Below are positions 44,178 through 53,568 of a DNA stretch of 64,000 nt, piece after piece. The first letter of the stretch is position 1; each line of letters opens with the position of its first letter. A program made the position numbers and the translations under genes. Source of the stretch: Paraktedonobacter sp039923935 (lineage in GTDB: Bacteria; Chloroflexota; Ktedonobacteria; Ktedonobacterales; Ktedonobacteraceae). Where the stretch lies: the NCBI GenBank assembly GCA_039923935.1, contig JBDTBU010000248.1, positions 4,302 to 68,301 on the forward strand, read 5' to 3'. Under the pieces are notes generated by a model. It was not told the origin of the DNA and searched no databases. It saw nothing but the letters and a program-made list of their open reading frames with translations.

Positions 44178-44897
44178 TTAGGGTGCTTCTTGCGTGGCCA
44201 GGAGATACCCGACTCCCGGTTCGGTGAGCAGATAGCGCGGATGGGTAGGGTCCGTTTCCAGCTTGTGCCGCAGCCGGTTGATGTTCACCTGGAGCATGTG
44301 GCTCTCACCAACATAGGCTGTCCCCCAAACCTGCTCTAACAACCGATCCTGGGTCACAACATGACCAGCGTGTTGGGCTAAAAGGGCCAGCAGGCGGTAC
44401 TCAGTGGGAGTGAGCACGACCTTGCGATCAGCCAGCATCACCAGGCGCTGCGCAAAGTCAATCGTGAGTTCTTCCAGGGTTATAGGCATGCATACGGTTT
44501 GAGCCTGTTCGTCCGGGGGAAACTGTGTCCGCCGCAGCACGGCTCGCACACGAGCCAGCAACTCGTCCACGTTAAAGGGCTTGACGAGATAATCGTCCGC
44601 GCCCAGATCAAACCCGCGAATCTTATCCTGATCCTGTCCTTGTGCGGTGATCATGATGATGGGCACCGTGGAGAAGGTACGCACCTGATGGCAAACGGCG
44701 AAACCGCTCATCCTGGGCATGATGACATCGAGAAGTGCCAGGTCGAGCTTCCGCTGCTCAATCAGTTCAAGCGCCTGTTTGCCATTGCTTGCCCGCAAGG
44801 TTTCGTAGCCCTCCAACTCAAGATTGAGAGTGATTAATTCGAGGAGTTGGAGATCATCATCAGCAGTCAAGATGATTGGTTGCTTCTTTGGCATCAT
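44178..44897 (-). CDS. OmpR/KdpE-type response regulator
   Basis: 239 residues. Receiver domain with acidic pocket DDD (13-15), phosphoacceptor Asp57 (LLDVIMP) and Lys106 (LVKPF), followed by a winged helix (VLTPTEYRLLALLAQHAGHV, then QVNINRLRHKLE and the GVGYLL wing). It is divergent from the histidine kinase at 45173 with a 275-bp shared promoter region; they are probably a cognate pair. C-terminal 130 residues are typical Trans_reg_C. Confidence 0.9.
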   Translation of the reverse strand: MMPKKQPIILTADDDLQLLELITLNLELEGYETLRASNGKQALELIEQRKLDLALLDVIMPRMSGFAVCHQVRTFSTVPIIMITAQGQDQDKIRGFDLGADDYLVKPFNVDELLARVRAVLRRTQFPPDEQAQTVCMPITLEELTIDFAQRLVMLADRKVVLTPTEYRLLALLAQHAGHVVTQDRLLEQVWGTAYVGESHMLQVNINRLRHKLETDPTHPRYLLTEPGVGYLLATQEAP

Positions 44898-45172
44898 ATG
44901 CTCTTCCTCTTCCCAGAAATGAGAAGTGTTCCTCTTACTTCAAGCAGGAAAGGGTCTGCCTCTTCCTTGTGTGGTGCTACTGACCTGCGACGAGTTCCCT
45001 GTCATTCCAGGAACGACACTTTCTGCTGCGTGATCGCGTGCTATAGGTATTATTATAGACAGAGAGATGGCCAGAGAGAAGCTTTGGAGTCACAATCACA
45101 TCACAAATGGAGAGAAGAAGGCTCAAGCTGAAGTAAACCCGTCCTCCTTCACGATGGAGAGAAAGCAGGCGC

Positions 45173-46525
45173 ATGAAGAGACAAAAAGAGAGACAAGAGG
45201 GGGAGTCTCACTTTCTCGCCGATCCTCTCATCCTGGTCGTCCTGGTGGTCGCACTAGGATGGGGAGCAGTTCCTGGTCTGGTTGCTGCACTGGCGGGCCT
45301 GCTTGTCGGTTCTGTCGCACGCGCGCGGGCGCTGGCTTTGGCTGCAGACCAGAAGGCGGAGCGGGCGCGACAGCGGGTCGAGGAACTGGTCGCCCAATTG
45401 GAGCGGGAACAGACCGCCTTGCGTGTAAGCGAAGAGCGGGCACGCATGATCTCGGAACTGACCGCAGACTATGCCTATGTCTATCGGTTACAGCCTGATG
45501 GCATGCTGGTGCACGAATGGACGATGTCTGCCTTCACCTGCATGAACCGCTCTGCTCCCAATGAACTGCATGCGTATGACTGGGAGTCCGCCGTCCTTCC
45601 CGATGATCGTCCCCTGGTGGCAGCACGCGTTGCGGCTGTGCGTGCCGGCAACCCGGATGTGCGAGAATGGCGTGTGCTCACCGAGAGCGGTGAGGTGCGC
45701 TGGCTGCGTGATTACTGCCGCCCCATCATCGATCAGGAGTGCGGCAGGCCGATCCGCATCTATGGAGCGGCACAGGATATCACCGAGCGCAAAGAGACCG
45801 ACCAACAGAAAGACGACTTCATCTGTATCGCCGCGCATGAACTGCGTACTCCCATTGCCCTCGTGCGAGGCTTCGCGCAAACGCTGCTGGTTCAGACCGC
45901 ACGTGGCAAAGGACCACCACTCGCCGCGTGGCAGGAGAAGGCGCTTACGGGTCTCGATCTGGCGACGCAGCGTCTGAGCGCCTTCACCGATGATTTGCTC
46001 GATATGGCACGCCTCCAGGCAGGGCAGTTGGAATTGCGCTGGGAACCGACCGATCTAGTAGCGTTAGCGCAGCGCGTCGTCACCTGGCAGCAGTTGACGA
46101 CCGAGCACCACACCCTCACGCTGGTGCCAGTGGTGGAGCGTCTTGTGATGCAAGTAGACCCTCGGCGCATGGAACAGGTGCTGAACAACCTTGTCAGCAA
46201 CGCCATCAAGTACAGCCCAGACGGAGGAGCTATTGAGGTGACTATCCGCGTGGATGCCGGGACGCCTACGGCGTTGCTGGCAGTGCGCGATCATGGCATC
46301 GGTATCCCGGTGCGACAGCAAGCCCATATTTTCAGTCGCTTTGTCCAGGCGGACAATGCTCGCACGTCTGGGATCGCTGGTACTGGCTTAGGACTCTACC
46401 TCTGTCGCGAACTGGTCGAGCGGCACCAGGGGCAGATCTGGCTCGACTCAGATGAAGGACAGGGATCGACGTTCTTCGTAGCGCTCCCGCTCGCATGCCC
46501 TGCGCTGCAACCTGCATTGACCTGA
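45173..46525 (+). CDS. PAS-containing sensor histidine kinase
   Basis: 450 residues. A two-helix membrane anchor (about 16-47) leaves almost no extracytoplasmic loop, then a coiled coil (50-90), a PAS domain (about 90-207, ending GAAQDITERK), a HisKA domain with phosphoacceptor His222 (AAHELRTPI), and HATPase_c with N box NNLVSNAIKYSPDGG, G1 DHGIGIP and G2 GTGLGLY. The signal is probably sensed inside the cell or in the membrane. It is divergent from the response regulator. Confidence 0.9.
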   Translation: MKRQKERQEGESHFLADPLILVVLVVALGWGAVPGLVAALAGLLVGSVARARALALAADQKAERARQRVEELVAQLEREQTALRVSEERARMISELTADYAYVYRLQPDGMLVHEWTMSAFTCMNRSAPNELHAYDWESAVLPDDRPLVAARVAAVRAGNPDVREWRVLTESGEVRWLRDYCRPIIDQECGRPIRIYGAAQDITERKETDQQKDDFICIAAHELRTPIALVRGFAQTLLVQTARGKGPPLAAWQEKALTGLDLATQRLSAFTDDLLDMARLQAGQLELRWEPTDLVALAQRVVTWQQLTTEHHTLTLVPVVERLVMQVDPRRMEQVLNNLVSNAIKYSPDGGAIEVTIRVDAGTPTALLAVRDHGIGIPVRQQAHIFSRFVQADNARTSGIAGTGLGLYLCRELVERHQGQIWLDSDEGQGSTFFVALPLACPALQPALT

Positions 46526-46821
46526 TGCTCTTTTTCTTGGCCTGCGAAACGTTTGAGCTTTCTCGAAGGGAGAGATGCGATGGGCAAAAGCTCGCAGCAT
46601 CGTACACCGAGCAAGCAGAGAGTAATTGACCCACAATGTCTTCTTTCCAGCGGATTGTGATTGGTTTGTGATTGCCCTAGCCGCATACTCCACAGATGAC
46701 AGAGTATACTCGAAAGAGGTCGCAATGCGGCATACTATTGAGGTAAAAATCGGCATTCGCTCATTGCAACAGCACGTCAGTGCGGCTCTCAACGGATAGG
46801 TGAGCGACAGGAGGACAGCGT

Positions 46822-48339
46822 ATGGCCATGCATCTTGTTATTGCATCGCTCGGATTTCCCTGGTGGGCCAACCTTGCCCACTATATTAACCTGCTCTTTA
46901 TCGGCCTCGTGATTCGCAGTGGTTTGCAGATTGCGGGGGCCCATCCCAGGCTGTACTGGAATGATGGCTGTAACCCGGACACCGCGTGGCTGTCGTTCAC
47001 TCGCAAGAAAGTGCCGATGGGCAAACTGTATACCGCGATGGACGATGAAGTGCTCGTCTCACCCGTGTTGGGGCTTCCCGGAGGAGACAATCTCGGCCTT
47101 GGTCGCCATTGGCACTTCTTCTCAATTATCTTTTGGGTATTGAATGGAGTCGTGTATGTCGTCTTGCTCTTTGTCACTGGTGAGTGGGTCAGCCTGATTC
47201 CCACCTCCTGGGATATCTTCCCACGGGCCTGGCATACTCTACTGATCTACCTGAGTTTGCATATCCCGCCAGCGAGCGACTTTCGACCCTTTGACCCGTT
47301 GCAGCAACTGACCTACGCGGGAGTTATTTTTCTCCTGGCACCGTTCATGCTCCTTACCGGAGCCGCCCTGTCACCAGCGATTGCGGCCCGCTTTCCCTGG
47401 TATATCAAGCTTTTTGGGGGAAGACAAGCTGCACGTAGCCTGCATTTTCTGAGTATGGTTTTGTTCGTCCTCTTTATTATCATGCATACAGCACTGATCC
47501 TGCTGGTGCATTTCCAGGACAACATTCGCAACATCGTGCTTGGCAGCACCAGCGCAAACCTGGGGATGGCTATCGCGATTGCCGTGTTTGCCTTGATCGT
47601 CGTCGCTGTGATCTATGTCTGGGCACAATGGCAGACGCTACGCAACCGCCGAGGGATGCAGCACGCACTCGGCGTTCTGGTTGATCCCGTGCGCAGAGCG
47701 CTCCTGCATCAAACGGTCTCGAAGCAACTCTACAAGCAATCCGATATCTCGCCATACTTCTGGGTCAATGGTTATCCACCAGATACCGAGGAGTATCAGG
47801 AACTTGCCGAGCACAGCTTTGTCAACTGGCGGCTTGAGGTAGGTGGCCTAGTGACGAGTCCGCTCTGTCTTTCGCTGGCAGATTTGCGGATGCTGCCAAA
47901 GCAGACGCAGATCACCAAGCATATCTGCATCCAGGGCTGGTCTGGCGTGGCCGAATGGGGAGGCGTATCCTTAACAGAGATTCTCTCGCGCTGTGAACCG
48001 CAACCTGAAGCAAAGTACGTGATCTTCACTTCCTATCAGCATGGGAAGCGGTCCTACCCGCCTGGGGACAAGGCATCACAAGAGCGACCTTTCTACGAGG
48101 CACTGGATATGGGGATGGCAAAGCATCCACAGACCATCCTGGCCTATGAAATGAATGGCTCGCCACTGCCTATTCCTCATGGCGCTCCCCTGCGTTTGCG
48201 GGTGGAGACCCAGCTCGGCTACAAGATGGTGAAGTATTTGCGCTCGATTGAGTTTGTCGCGGATTACACGCACATTGGAGAAGGACAGGGCGGTTTCCGT
48301 GAGGATGTGCAATATTATGGTACAAGCGCCGAGATCTAA
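46822..48339 (+). CDS. cytochrome b561-like / molybdopterin oxidoreductase fusion
   Basis: 505 residues. The N-terminal half (1-270) has about five membrane helices with candidate heme histidines (His20, His96/98, His208, His222), like the b-type cytochrome partner of YedZ/MsrQ systems. The C-terminal half (about 290-505) is a sulfite-oxidase-type molybdopterin domain with the molybdenum-ligating Cys369 (KHICIQGWSGVAEWGG). No Tat signal is visible. In E. coli MsrP and MsrQ are separate, so fusion of both roles is notable. The substrate is unknown. GGAGG is seven bases before ATG. Confidence 0.85.
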   Translation: MAMHLVIASLGFPWWANLAHYINLLFIGLVIRSGLQIAGAHPRLYWNDGCNPDTAWLSFTRKKVPMGKLYTAMDDEVLVSPVLGLPGGDNLGLGRHWHFFSIIFWVLNGVVYVVLLFVTGEWVSLIPTSWDIFPRAWHTLLIYLSLHIPPASDFRPFDPLQQLTYAGVIFLLAPFMLLTGAALSPAIAARFPWYIKLFGGRQAARSLHFLSMVLFVLFIIMHTALILLVHFQDNIRNIVLGSTSANLGMAIAIAVFALIVVAVIYVWAQWQTLRNRRGMQHALGVLVDPVRRALLHQTVSKQLYKQSDISPYFWVNGYPPDTEEYQELAEHSFVNWRLEVGGLVTSPLCLSLADLRMLPKQTQITKHICIQGWSGVAEWGGVSLTEILSRCEPQPEAKYVIFTSYQHGKRSYPPGDKASQERPFYEALDMGMAKHPQTILAYEMNGSPLPIPHGAPLRLRVETQLGYKMVKYLRSIEFVADYTHIGEGQGGFREDVQYYGTSAEI

Positions 48340-48894
48340 TGGTGAGGTGACATTGACCACTGCTGAGGCGAAGAAGTGGCCTGTTTTCCAGCAGAGTCTC
48401 TCATGATATAAGGAGCAATACGGTGTCACATTTTTCTTTTTTCGAGTCGGATCGGGCGCAGCCAGAATCAGCGCTCTCTGGCGAGGGATGAGCGCCCAGC
48501 AGGGTGAAAGGAGTGTTACTGATGTTAAATCGGAGCGACATGATAAACTCATCATATATCGTGCTACTCCGATGGAAAGTCAGCACACTCCGATGGAAAG
48601 CCAGCATTTACTTCAATGGAAAAACAAAAAGCCTCCGATGGAAAATTACTCCTCACTATTATCGACAGCGCAAAACTACCTCAGAATGATCTTTCTTGCA
48701 CACATGGCGGAAAGCATTTGGTGGGACTCGGTATAGTGAGAGTGAATAGTGACTCTATTCAAATATGCGCAACACGTACAGAGCTAAGCGAGGTGGCCAG
48801 TGTGGTTAGCCTCCCGTAAAAGAGACGTGTTGGAGTCCCTAACAGAGGCGTCTTATGCCTCTGCGTGATACTTGGAAGGAGTAAAAATACTCTC
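48340..48894. other. long intergenic region before the HU gene
   Basis: No intact gene. It holds the tandem repeat cluster at 48566-48652, a TGAATA-N7-TATTCA inverted repeat at 48743-48761, and a 7-bp stem hairpin (CAGAGGC/GCCTCTG, about 48843-48863) in the presumed HU leader. It may carry an old insertion-sequence end, but no transposase fragment was found. Confidence 0.45.
48566..48652 (+). repeat. four iteron-like 21-23 bp repeats
   Basis: Copies start at 48566, 48587, 48610 and 48632. The first two are tandem 21-mers differing at two positions; all share ATGGAAA preceded by TCCG (TTCA in copy three). Spacing of about two helical turns keeps the cores on one DNA face. They could be protein-binding sites or the multi-repeat end of an IS21-type element. 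Confidence 0.7.
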
Positions 48895-49290
48895 ATGGCA
48901 GCAACTTCAACTGAAAAAAGTACGCCTGTTGTTGGTAAGGACGAACTGATCCATCAGATCGCCGCCAAGGCCGGTATGAATCTTAAAGAGACAAGCAAGA
49001 TTATTGATGCATTCACCGAGGTTGTACGCGAAGATGTGTCCAAAGGTCAGGAAGTGCGTCTAATGGGTTTTGGTACCTGGAATCTGCGCAATGTCGCATC
49101 GCGCCGCGTCAAATCCATTCGCGGGGGCAACCAGATCACCATTCCAGCTCGTAAGCGTGTTGGCTTCTCAGTGGGCGCGGTGCTCTCACAAGCCGCTCAG
49201 CCCCACAAGGCCAAGGCCACCAGCACTGTCGGTGCAACTGCAACGACGGCAAGGCCCAATGCGCTTTCGAAAGAGGCCCATAAGCGATAA
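48895..49290 (+). CDS. HU/IHF-type DNA-binding protein with basic C-terminal tail
   Basis: 131 residues from ATG 48895 (a GTG 30 bases earlier is possible; the AGGAG motif lies between them). The HU fold runs from about 14 to 103: VGKDELIHQIAAKAGMNLKE, VRLMGFGTWNLR, and IPARKRVGFSVG with the DNA-intercalating RxNPxT loop changed to RRVKSIRGGNQ. After the fold comes a 28-residue Ala/Thr/Lys tail. It bends and compacts DNA. Short N- and C-terminal extensions distinguish it from standard 90-residue HU. Confidence 0.9.
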   Translation: MAATSTEKSTPVVGKDELIHQIAAKAGMNLKETSKIIDAFTEVVREDVSKGQEVRLMGFGTWNLRNVASRRVKSIRGGNQITIPARKRVGFSVGAVLSQAAQPHKAKATSTVGATATTARPNALSKEAHKR

Positions 49291-49302
49291 TCTGTGGCAA
49301 TT

Positions 49303-49370
49303 GAAATATGACCGCCTGCCACACAGGGAAGAAGAGAGCCTCTCGTTCTCCTGGCTGGCGGCCATATCTC
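49303..49370. terminator. imperfect inverted repeat downstream of HU
   Basis: Arms 49303-49321 and 49352-49370 match in 16 of 19 positions, with further pairing inside (GAGAG/CTCTC). It lies between convergent genes and probably acts as a bidirectional terminator; no strong T-run follows. Confidence 0.45.
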
Positions 49371-49496
49371 AAGCAACAACAGTTTCTACGGTCTATTGTC
49401 AATGGTTTTGTGGAAGCCCCTGGAGCAAAGTGTCTGGACTCAGATGCATAGAAAACCAGGGGTCTCTTTTTGCGTTACCTCATTGCTCATGATCTC

Positions 49497-50261
49497 TCAT
49501 TGCCCATGCGCTGAAAGATATGTAGCGGCATCCTGGCGTTCCTGTGGCGTGGGTGCGCGAAAGCTTCCCTGATCGTTGATAAAGATAATCCAGGAAGACT
49601 GGAAGAAGACCAGCATATCAGGCTTATGATCCCCATTCACGTCGGCAAACTCCAGCGTCACTGGGGTCTTGTCTGCGTCGGGACCGAAAAGCTGCGGGCC
49701 AAGGTAAATGCGTGCGTGCGTGCCATCACCGCCGGGAAACTCGATGATTTCAAGGTGCCCATGCAGATTGGTTGCCAAAAAGTGACTGGGGTTGTTCACT
49801 GCATCGTTATGCCCCACTACGGCGTCCATCTGATAGGTACGGGGATAACTATAGTGTATATCATTCATGGTATCGTTCAACCAGTTCAGGCCCGCGCTCA
49901 ATAGCGTCCAGAGCACCAACGTGGCTAGCATTCCCAGACCCAGTACAAGCAGTGGATGTGCCCGCCAACCAGTCCTACGTCGCGCTGGGGGCTGTGTAGT
50001 CGTTCTGGGTGTGGGATTGCTCTGCCCGCTTCGTGTGGGAACATTGGGTGTACGTTGCGGATTGGACTTGGGTACAACATCTCCTCGTTGCCACTCGTGG
50101 ACCCGTTCGTCGTCAGCGGATTTAGGATGGGTACGCGAAGCACGCTGCACAACGGGGTGCGTCGCGGTGGTCACAATACTCTGTTTGGGTGCACCAGCAA
50201 GTGGCCGATGGCGCAAGGTGCTACGTGGTGACTGTGTGTCGTTTGCTTCTAATACTGGCAT
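49497..50261 (-). CDS. membrane-anchored protein with extracytoplasmic FG-GAP/EF-like motif
   Basis: 254 residues. About 100 cytoplasmic residues are disordered and rich in Pro, Thr, Arg and Ser; one transmembrane helix follows (LLVLGLGMLATLVLWTLLSA, about 103-122), then an outside domain of about 125 residues. That domain has FADVNGDHKPDMLVFF, an Asp-rich loop as in FG-GAP/EF-like calcium sites. ATG 50259-50261 has GGAG nine bases upstream; the frame continues upstream but lacks support. Function unknown. Confidence 0.75.
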   Translation of the reverse strand: MPVLEANDTQSPRSTLRHRPLAGAPKQSIVTTATHPVVQRASRTHPKSADDERVHEWQRGDVVPKSNPQRTPNVPTRSGQSNPTPRTTTQPPARRRTGWRAHPLLVLGLGMLATLVLWTLLSAGLNWLNDTMNDIHYSYPRTYQMDAVVGHNDAVNNPSHFLATNLHGHLEIIEFPGGDGTHARIYLGPQLFGPDADKTPVTLEFADVNGDHKPDMLVFFQSSWIIFINDQGSFRAPTPQERQDAATYLSAHGQ

Positions 50262-50597
50262 GTGCGGCACTCCTTTTGTATAATAACAACATCCAATTGT
50301 TGAAATACCAGCAGCACTTGAGCTTGTATCAGTGACACGTACAAAAATCTCTGGTTTCATGGTACATACGTTCCATTCATAAGATCAGTCGAATAAAACG
50401 TATTCTACCATTGTTTTATTGAAATCAATAGCTTTGAGAAGTTGGTATAGCCAGAAAAGGCCATAACAGGCAGCAGAAGCAGCCTATTACGCTGGCAAAC
50501 CACATGAAAAGCGAGGAATCCTGGGATTTTTCGTAGGTGAACGTCTGCGTTGTGACCTTCTTAGTATAGCATACGCAGGCGTCCATTTGCTAGGGGA
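50262..50597. other. intergenic region
   Basis: AT-rich spacer between the RluD gene and the membrane-anchored protein gene, both on the minus strand. It must hold the latter's promoter. No gene, repeat or RNA was recognised. Confidence 0.4.
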
Positions 50598-51548
50598 CTA
50601 CAAGAAATCTTTGCGTTCCAACACAGCTTGCAGGTCCGCTGGTAGGGGAGATTCGAATGTAAGCGGCGTGGCAGTGATTGGGTGCGCAAATTGCAACTGC
50701 GAGGCATGTAAGAATTGGCGTTTGAGGCTCGAACCACGGATCACGTTCCCGGAACCATAGGTTGGATCGCCGACGACGGGATGGCCGATAGCCTTAAGGT
50801 GCACACGAATCTGATGGGTGCGCCCGGTTTCAAGTTGGATACGCAGTAAGGTATGGCGGGCAAAACGCTCTAGCACGCGAAAATGGGTACGGGCTTCACG
50901 ACTGCCGATTGCAGTAATTGTCATTTGCTGGCGGTGGCGCGGATCACGGCCAATGGGCGCGTCGATGCTGCCCTGATCGAGCGAAATCACGCCTTCCACT
51001 AGGGCGGTATAGTGTTTGATTACCTCGTGGCGCTGTATCTGCCCGACCAGCGCGGCCTGAGCACGCACGTTTTTCGCGACGATAATCAAGCCAGAGGTAT
51101 CGCGATCCAGACGGTGTACAATGCCAGGACGATGATCTGTGTCGGACGTTTGCAACTCAGGATAGTAGGCCAGCAGAGCATTGACTAGCGTATCTTCGGA
51201 GTGGCCCGGCGCGGGATGCACGACCATACCAGGCGCTTTATTAATCACGAGCATATCCGCGTCCTCATAGACAATATCCAGCGGCAAGGCTCGTGGCTTG
51301 ACCCGGTTTATGGGTGCAGCGGACGTTGTGGTCACGATCAGCACCTCATCGCCAGTGCGTAGGGCATAGCTTGGCTTGCTAGAGCGTTCGTTTACCTGGA
51401 TTGCGCCTTCGCTAATTAACTGCTGAATATGTGTACGTGACAGTTCTGTCAGCCGACTTGTCAGATAGCGATCTAGACGCTGACCCACTTCTGTTGGTTC
51501 AATGGCGAGTGGCTGGCCGAGTAAGGATGTCAGTTCAGGGTTGTGCAT
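50598..51548 (-). CDS. rluD: RluD-family 23S rRNA pseudouridine synthase
   Basis: 316 residues from ATG 51546-51548. An S4 RNA-binding domain (about 18-75, RLDRYLTSRLTELSRTHIQQ) precedes the catalytic domain with the nucleophilic aspartate in HRLDRDTSGLI. ETGRTHQIRVH and a C-terminal HASQLQFAHP are signatures. It probably modifies helix 69 of 23S rRNA; other RluA/C/D targets cannot be excluded. The start overlaps the lspA stop by 14 bases, the classic lspA-rluD coupling. Confidence 0.9.
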   Translation of the reverse strand: MHNPELTSLLGQPLAIEPTEVGQRLDRYLTSRLTELSRTHIQQLISEGAIQVNERSSKPSYALRTGDEVLIVTTTSAAPINRVKPRALPLDIVYEDADMLVINKAPGMVVHPAPGHSEDTLVNALLAYYPELQTSDTDHRPGIVHRLDRDTSGLIIVAKNVRAQAALVGQIQRHEVIKHYTALVEGVISLDQGSIDAPIGRDPRHRQQMTITAIGSREARTHFRVLERFARHTLLRIQLETGRTHQIRVHLKAIGHPVVGDPTYGSGNVIRGSSLKRQFLHASQLQFAHPITATPLTFESPLPADLQAVLERKDFL

Positions 51549-52149
51549 CTTGTTCCTGTCCACGAGTTGATAATAGCTCGTCTTGTGTGGTTGATTTGGT
51601 CTCGATTGGTTGATTGGGTGCCTCAACTTTGCCGCGTGCGCCACTAAACAGCAGCGTCACAAACAGCAGAGCCACGCCAACGGAGATTGCAGCATCGGCA
51701 ATATTAAAAATGGCAAAACTAAAGTTGGCCTGCGGGATCTGAAACCAGATAAAATCTACCACCGAACCATGCAGAAATCTATCCAATAGATTCCCGGCTG
51801 CTCCGCCAATAATCAAGCCAAAAATAAGCTTATAGAGGAGTGGCCCGGAATTGAGCATACGCACGTAGAGATATGCAATGATCGCAACTGCGAGCGTAAT
51901 CAGCACAATCAGTATGGGACCATTCGTATTGAACATACTGAACGCGGCCCCACTGTTGGTAATATAGTAAAGCATGAGATACTGCCCAATCAGTGAAATC
52001 CTTGGGCCAATTTCTGGTGGTCCCAGATGGCTTACCACAAGGGATTTGGTCCACTGGTCGATCACAATGGTAATAATGGCAGTCAATAATGCAAAAGCAT
52101 CATAGATACGAGCACGCCTGGCTATCACGCTATTCTCCTGGTCGCGCAA
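51535..52149 (-). CDS. lspA: lipoprotein signal peptidase (signal peptidase II)
   Basis: 204-residue membrane aspartyl protease that removes signal peptides from prolipoproteins such as LivK below. Four hydrophobic segments. The catalytic aspartates are Asp123 (GNLLDRF) and Asp152 (FNIADAAI), with conserved NSGAAFSMF. The C-terminal 35 residues are a hydrophilic Gln/Glu tail longer than usual. It overlaps rluD. Confidence 0.92.
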   Translation of the reverse strand: MRDQENSVIARRARIYDAFALLTAIITIVIDQWTKSLVVSHLGPPEIGPRISLIGQYLMLYYITNSGAAFSMFNTNGPILIVLITLAVAIIAYLYVRMLNSGPLLYKLIFGLIIGGAAGNLLDRFLHGSVVDFIWFQIPQANFSFAIFNIADAAISVGVALLFVTLLFSGARGKVEAPNQPIETKSTTQDELLSTRGQEQDAQP

Positions 52150-52269
52150 AGTGAACCCCCGATTTCAGTCGTGAGGAAGAAACTGCGCGGCTTCTTTCTT
52201 AGTGGTACGTACGTGGCTCTATTCTACGCTATATTCTCCAGATTTGAAAGGCGTATAGCAGGTTTGGGT

Positions 52270-52695
52270 CTAATAAAAGGCTCGCGGCGTGCCATAGACC
52301 TCTTCGCGGCTGAGATTGATTTGTTCTAGGCGCTCCTCACACGGCACACAGCGATCTGCCCAGGGAATCACCTCCAGGCGTCGCACCGGGATCGGTTTCG
52401 CACAGTGTGGACATACCCCATACGTGCCCTCTGCCAGCCGCGTGAGTGCACGGTCCACCAGCGTGAGCAAGGATTGTTGGTTGACCATCAAAGACTGCTC
52501 ATCCTGAATTTCCGAGAAATCGGTGGCGATATCCCCTAAGTCTCGCGGCCCTTCGTTCGCCTCGATAGACGAGACGAGCGTCGGATGGGCCTCGGTTAAC
52601 CCAACCATGCTCTGCTCTAACTCGGCCTTTTTCGTTTCCAAACGGCTTTTCTGTTTTCCTAGATCCAGTTTTGGCTGTTTCTGATCGATATTCAT
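52270..52695 (-). CDS. TraR/DksA-type zinc-finger protein
   Basis: 141 residues. A coiled-coil N-terminal half (RLETKKAELEQSMVGL) leads to a four-cysteine zinc finger in GVCPHCAKPIPVRRLEVIPW and DRCVPCEE. DksA-type proteins bind in the RNA polymerase secondary channel and alter transcription, often with ppGpp. The tip acidic residues typical of DksA are not clearly present, so it may be a TraR/YocK-like relative. It precedes lspA and rluD on the same strand. Confidence 0.87.
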   Translation of the reverse strand: MNIDQKQPKLDLGKQKSRLETKKAELEQSMVGLTEAHPTLVSSIEANEGPRDLGDIATDFSEIQDEQSLMVNQQSLLTLVDRALTRLAEGTYGVCPHCAKPIPVRRLEVIPWADRCVPCEERLEQINLSREEVYGTPRAFY

Positions 52696-53172
52696 ACAAA
52701 CATATCCTTTCTCACTCCATGCGAACGCCTATGTATGGAAATGGGAGAACTTTTTGGCATCCAAATACTCACCCATTTTGCACGTAGACTTGAAAAAACT
52801 TCTGTGAGGTATACACGAATGACACAGGGGTTACGCCTCATACTCTGGCTGAGAAAAAGGATGCGGACGTGAATGAGGAGAAGACCCGACAATAACAATG
52901 CAAACGATATGAGCATAGGGATGTTGGATAGGTTTGCGCAGTTCTTTGGAGCTACAATCTAAGGCGTTCTCTTCCACCATAATCATAGCACAATTGTCAA
53001 CCCTGCATATCGTTGTGCTGAAGGATGGTCGCATCGAGGACGAAGGCAAGCTGGAAGTGTTGTTGGAACGCTGTGAGGAGATGCGTAGATTGTGGCATGG
53101 GGAGAAATAATCAAGGATGGTGGTATTGGACGAATAAAGCATCCAACACCACCATTCTCAAACTACACAGTT
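52696..53172. other. intergenic region with an ABC transporter remnant
   Basis: Besides the remnant at 52997-53110, nothing is recognised. Short minus-strand frames in this stretch show no family homology. Confidence 0.4.
52997..53110 (+). pseudogene. C-terminal remnant of an ABC transporter ATPase
   Basis: Thirty-odd codons read IVVLKDGRIEDEGKLEVLLE then RCEEMRRLWHGEK before TAA at 53108-53110. This is the typical end of ABC exporter ATPases, after the H-loop (ADxIVVLKxGRIxExGTHxELL). The Walker motifs and the start are absent. Confidence 0.6.
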
Positions 53173-53568
53173 CTAGCTCACAATTTCATAATCGAGGGCA
53201 AAAACGGTTTCCCCATCGCCACCACAACTCCCACTGCCAAGCAACCCGCTCAAAGCGCCCGTTGCAGAACCAGGCACGACAGTTACAGTATCCTTGACAG
53301 CACCCCCCTCGTATGTGCCGTTGTGTTGGAGTACGAAGTTGCCTGAATGCTCACCCAGGCGACCTGTCATCTGCTCGTAGCCAATAAAGTACGCAATGTT
53401 ATTGCTGGAATAGCACATCAAATAGGCTATACTCCCCTCACCTTCAAAATCTCCGTGATATGTGTAAACCACATCGGCGCGTGTGTGTTTAGGTTGACCC
53501 TCGATCTCACTATAGGGTTTTTCATCCCAACTCTTTACCTCGAAGCTGCCTGTTGCGTGTGTCTTCAT
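53173..53568 (-). CDS. DUF3224 family protein
   Basis: 131 residues. MKTHATGSFEVKSWDEKPYS, then GEGSIAYLM, EQMTGRLGEHSGNFVLQHNG and SGSCGGDGETVFALDYE match DUF3224, a lipocalin-like barrel of unknown function. ATG 53566-53568 has GGGAG seven bases upstream. It is divergent from an AraC-type regulator, 164 bp apart, which probably controls it. Confidence 0.85.
   Translation of the reverse strand: MKTHATGSFEVKSWDEKPYSEIEGQPKHTRADVVYTYHGDFEGEGSIAYLMCYSSNNIAYFIGYEQMTGRLGEHSGNFVLQHNGTYEGGAVKDTVTVVPGSATGALSGLLGSGSCGGDGETVFALDYEIVS

Noticed and set aside
48566..48652. Possible CRISPR array
   Set aside because: The units are adjacent 21-23 bp repeats without spacers and without nearby cas genes.
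48685..48900. GTG 48865 as the HU start
   Set aside because: The extra ten residues are not HU-like; ATG 48895 is preferred, although its SD spacing is long.
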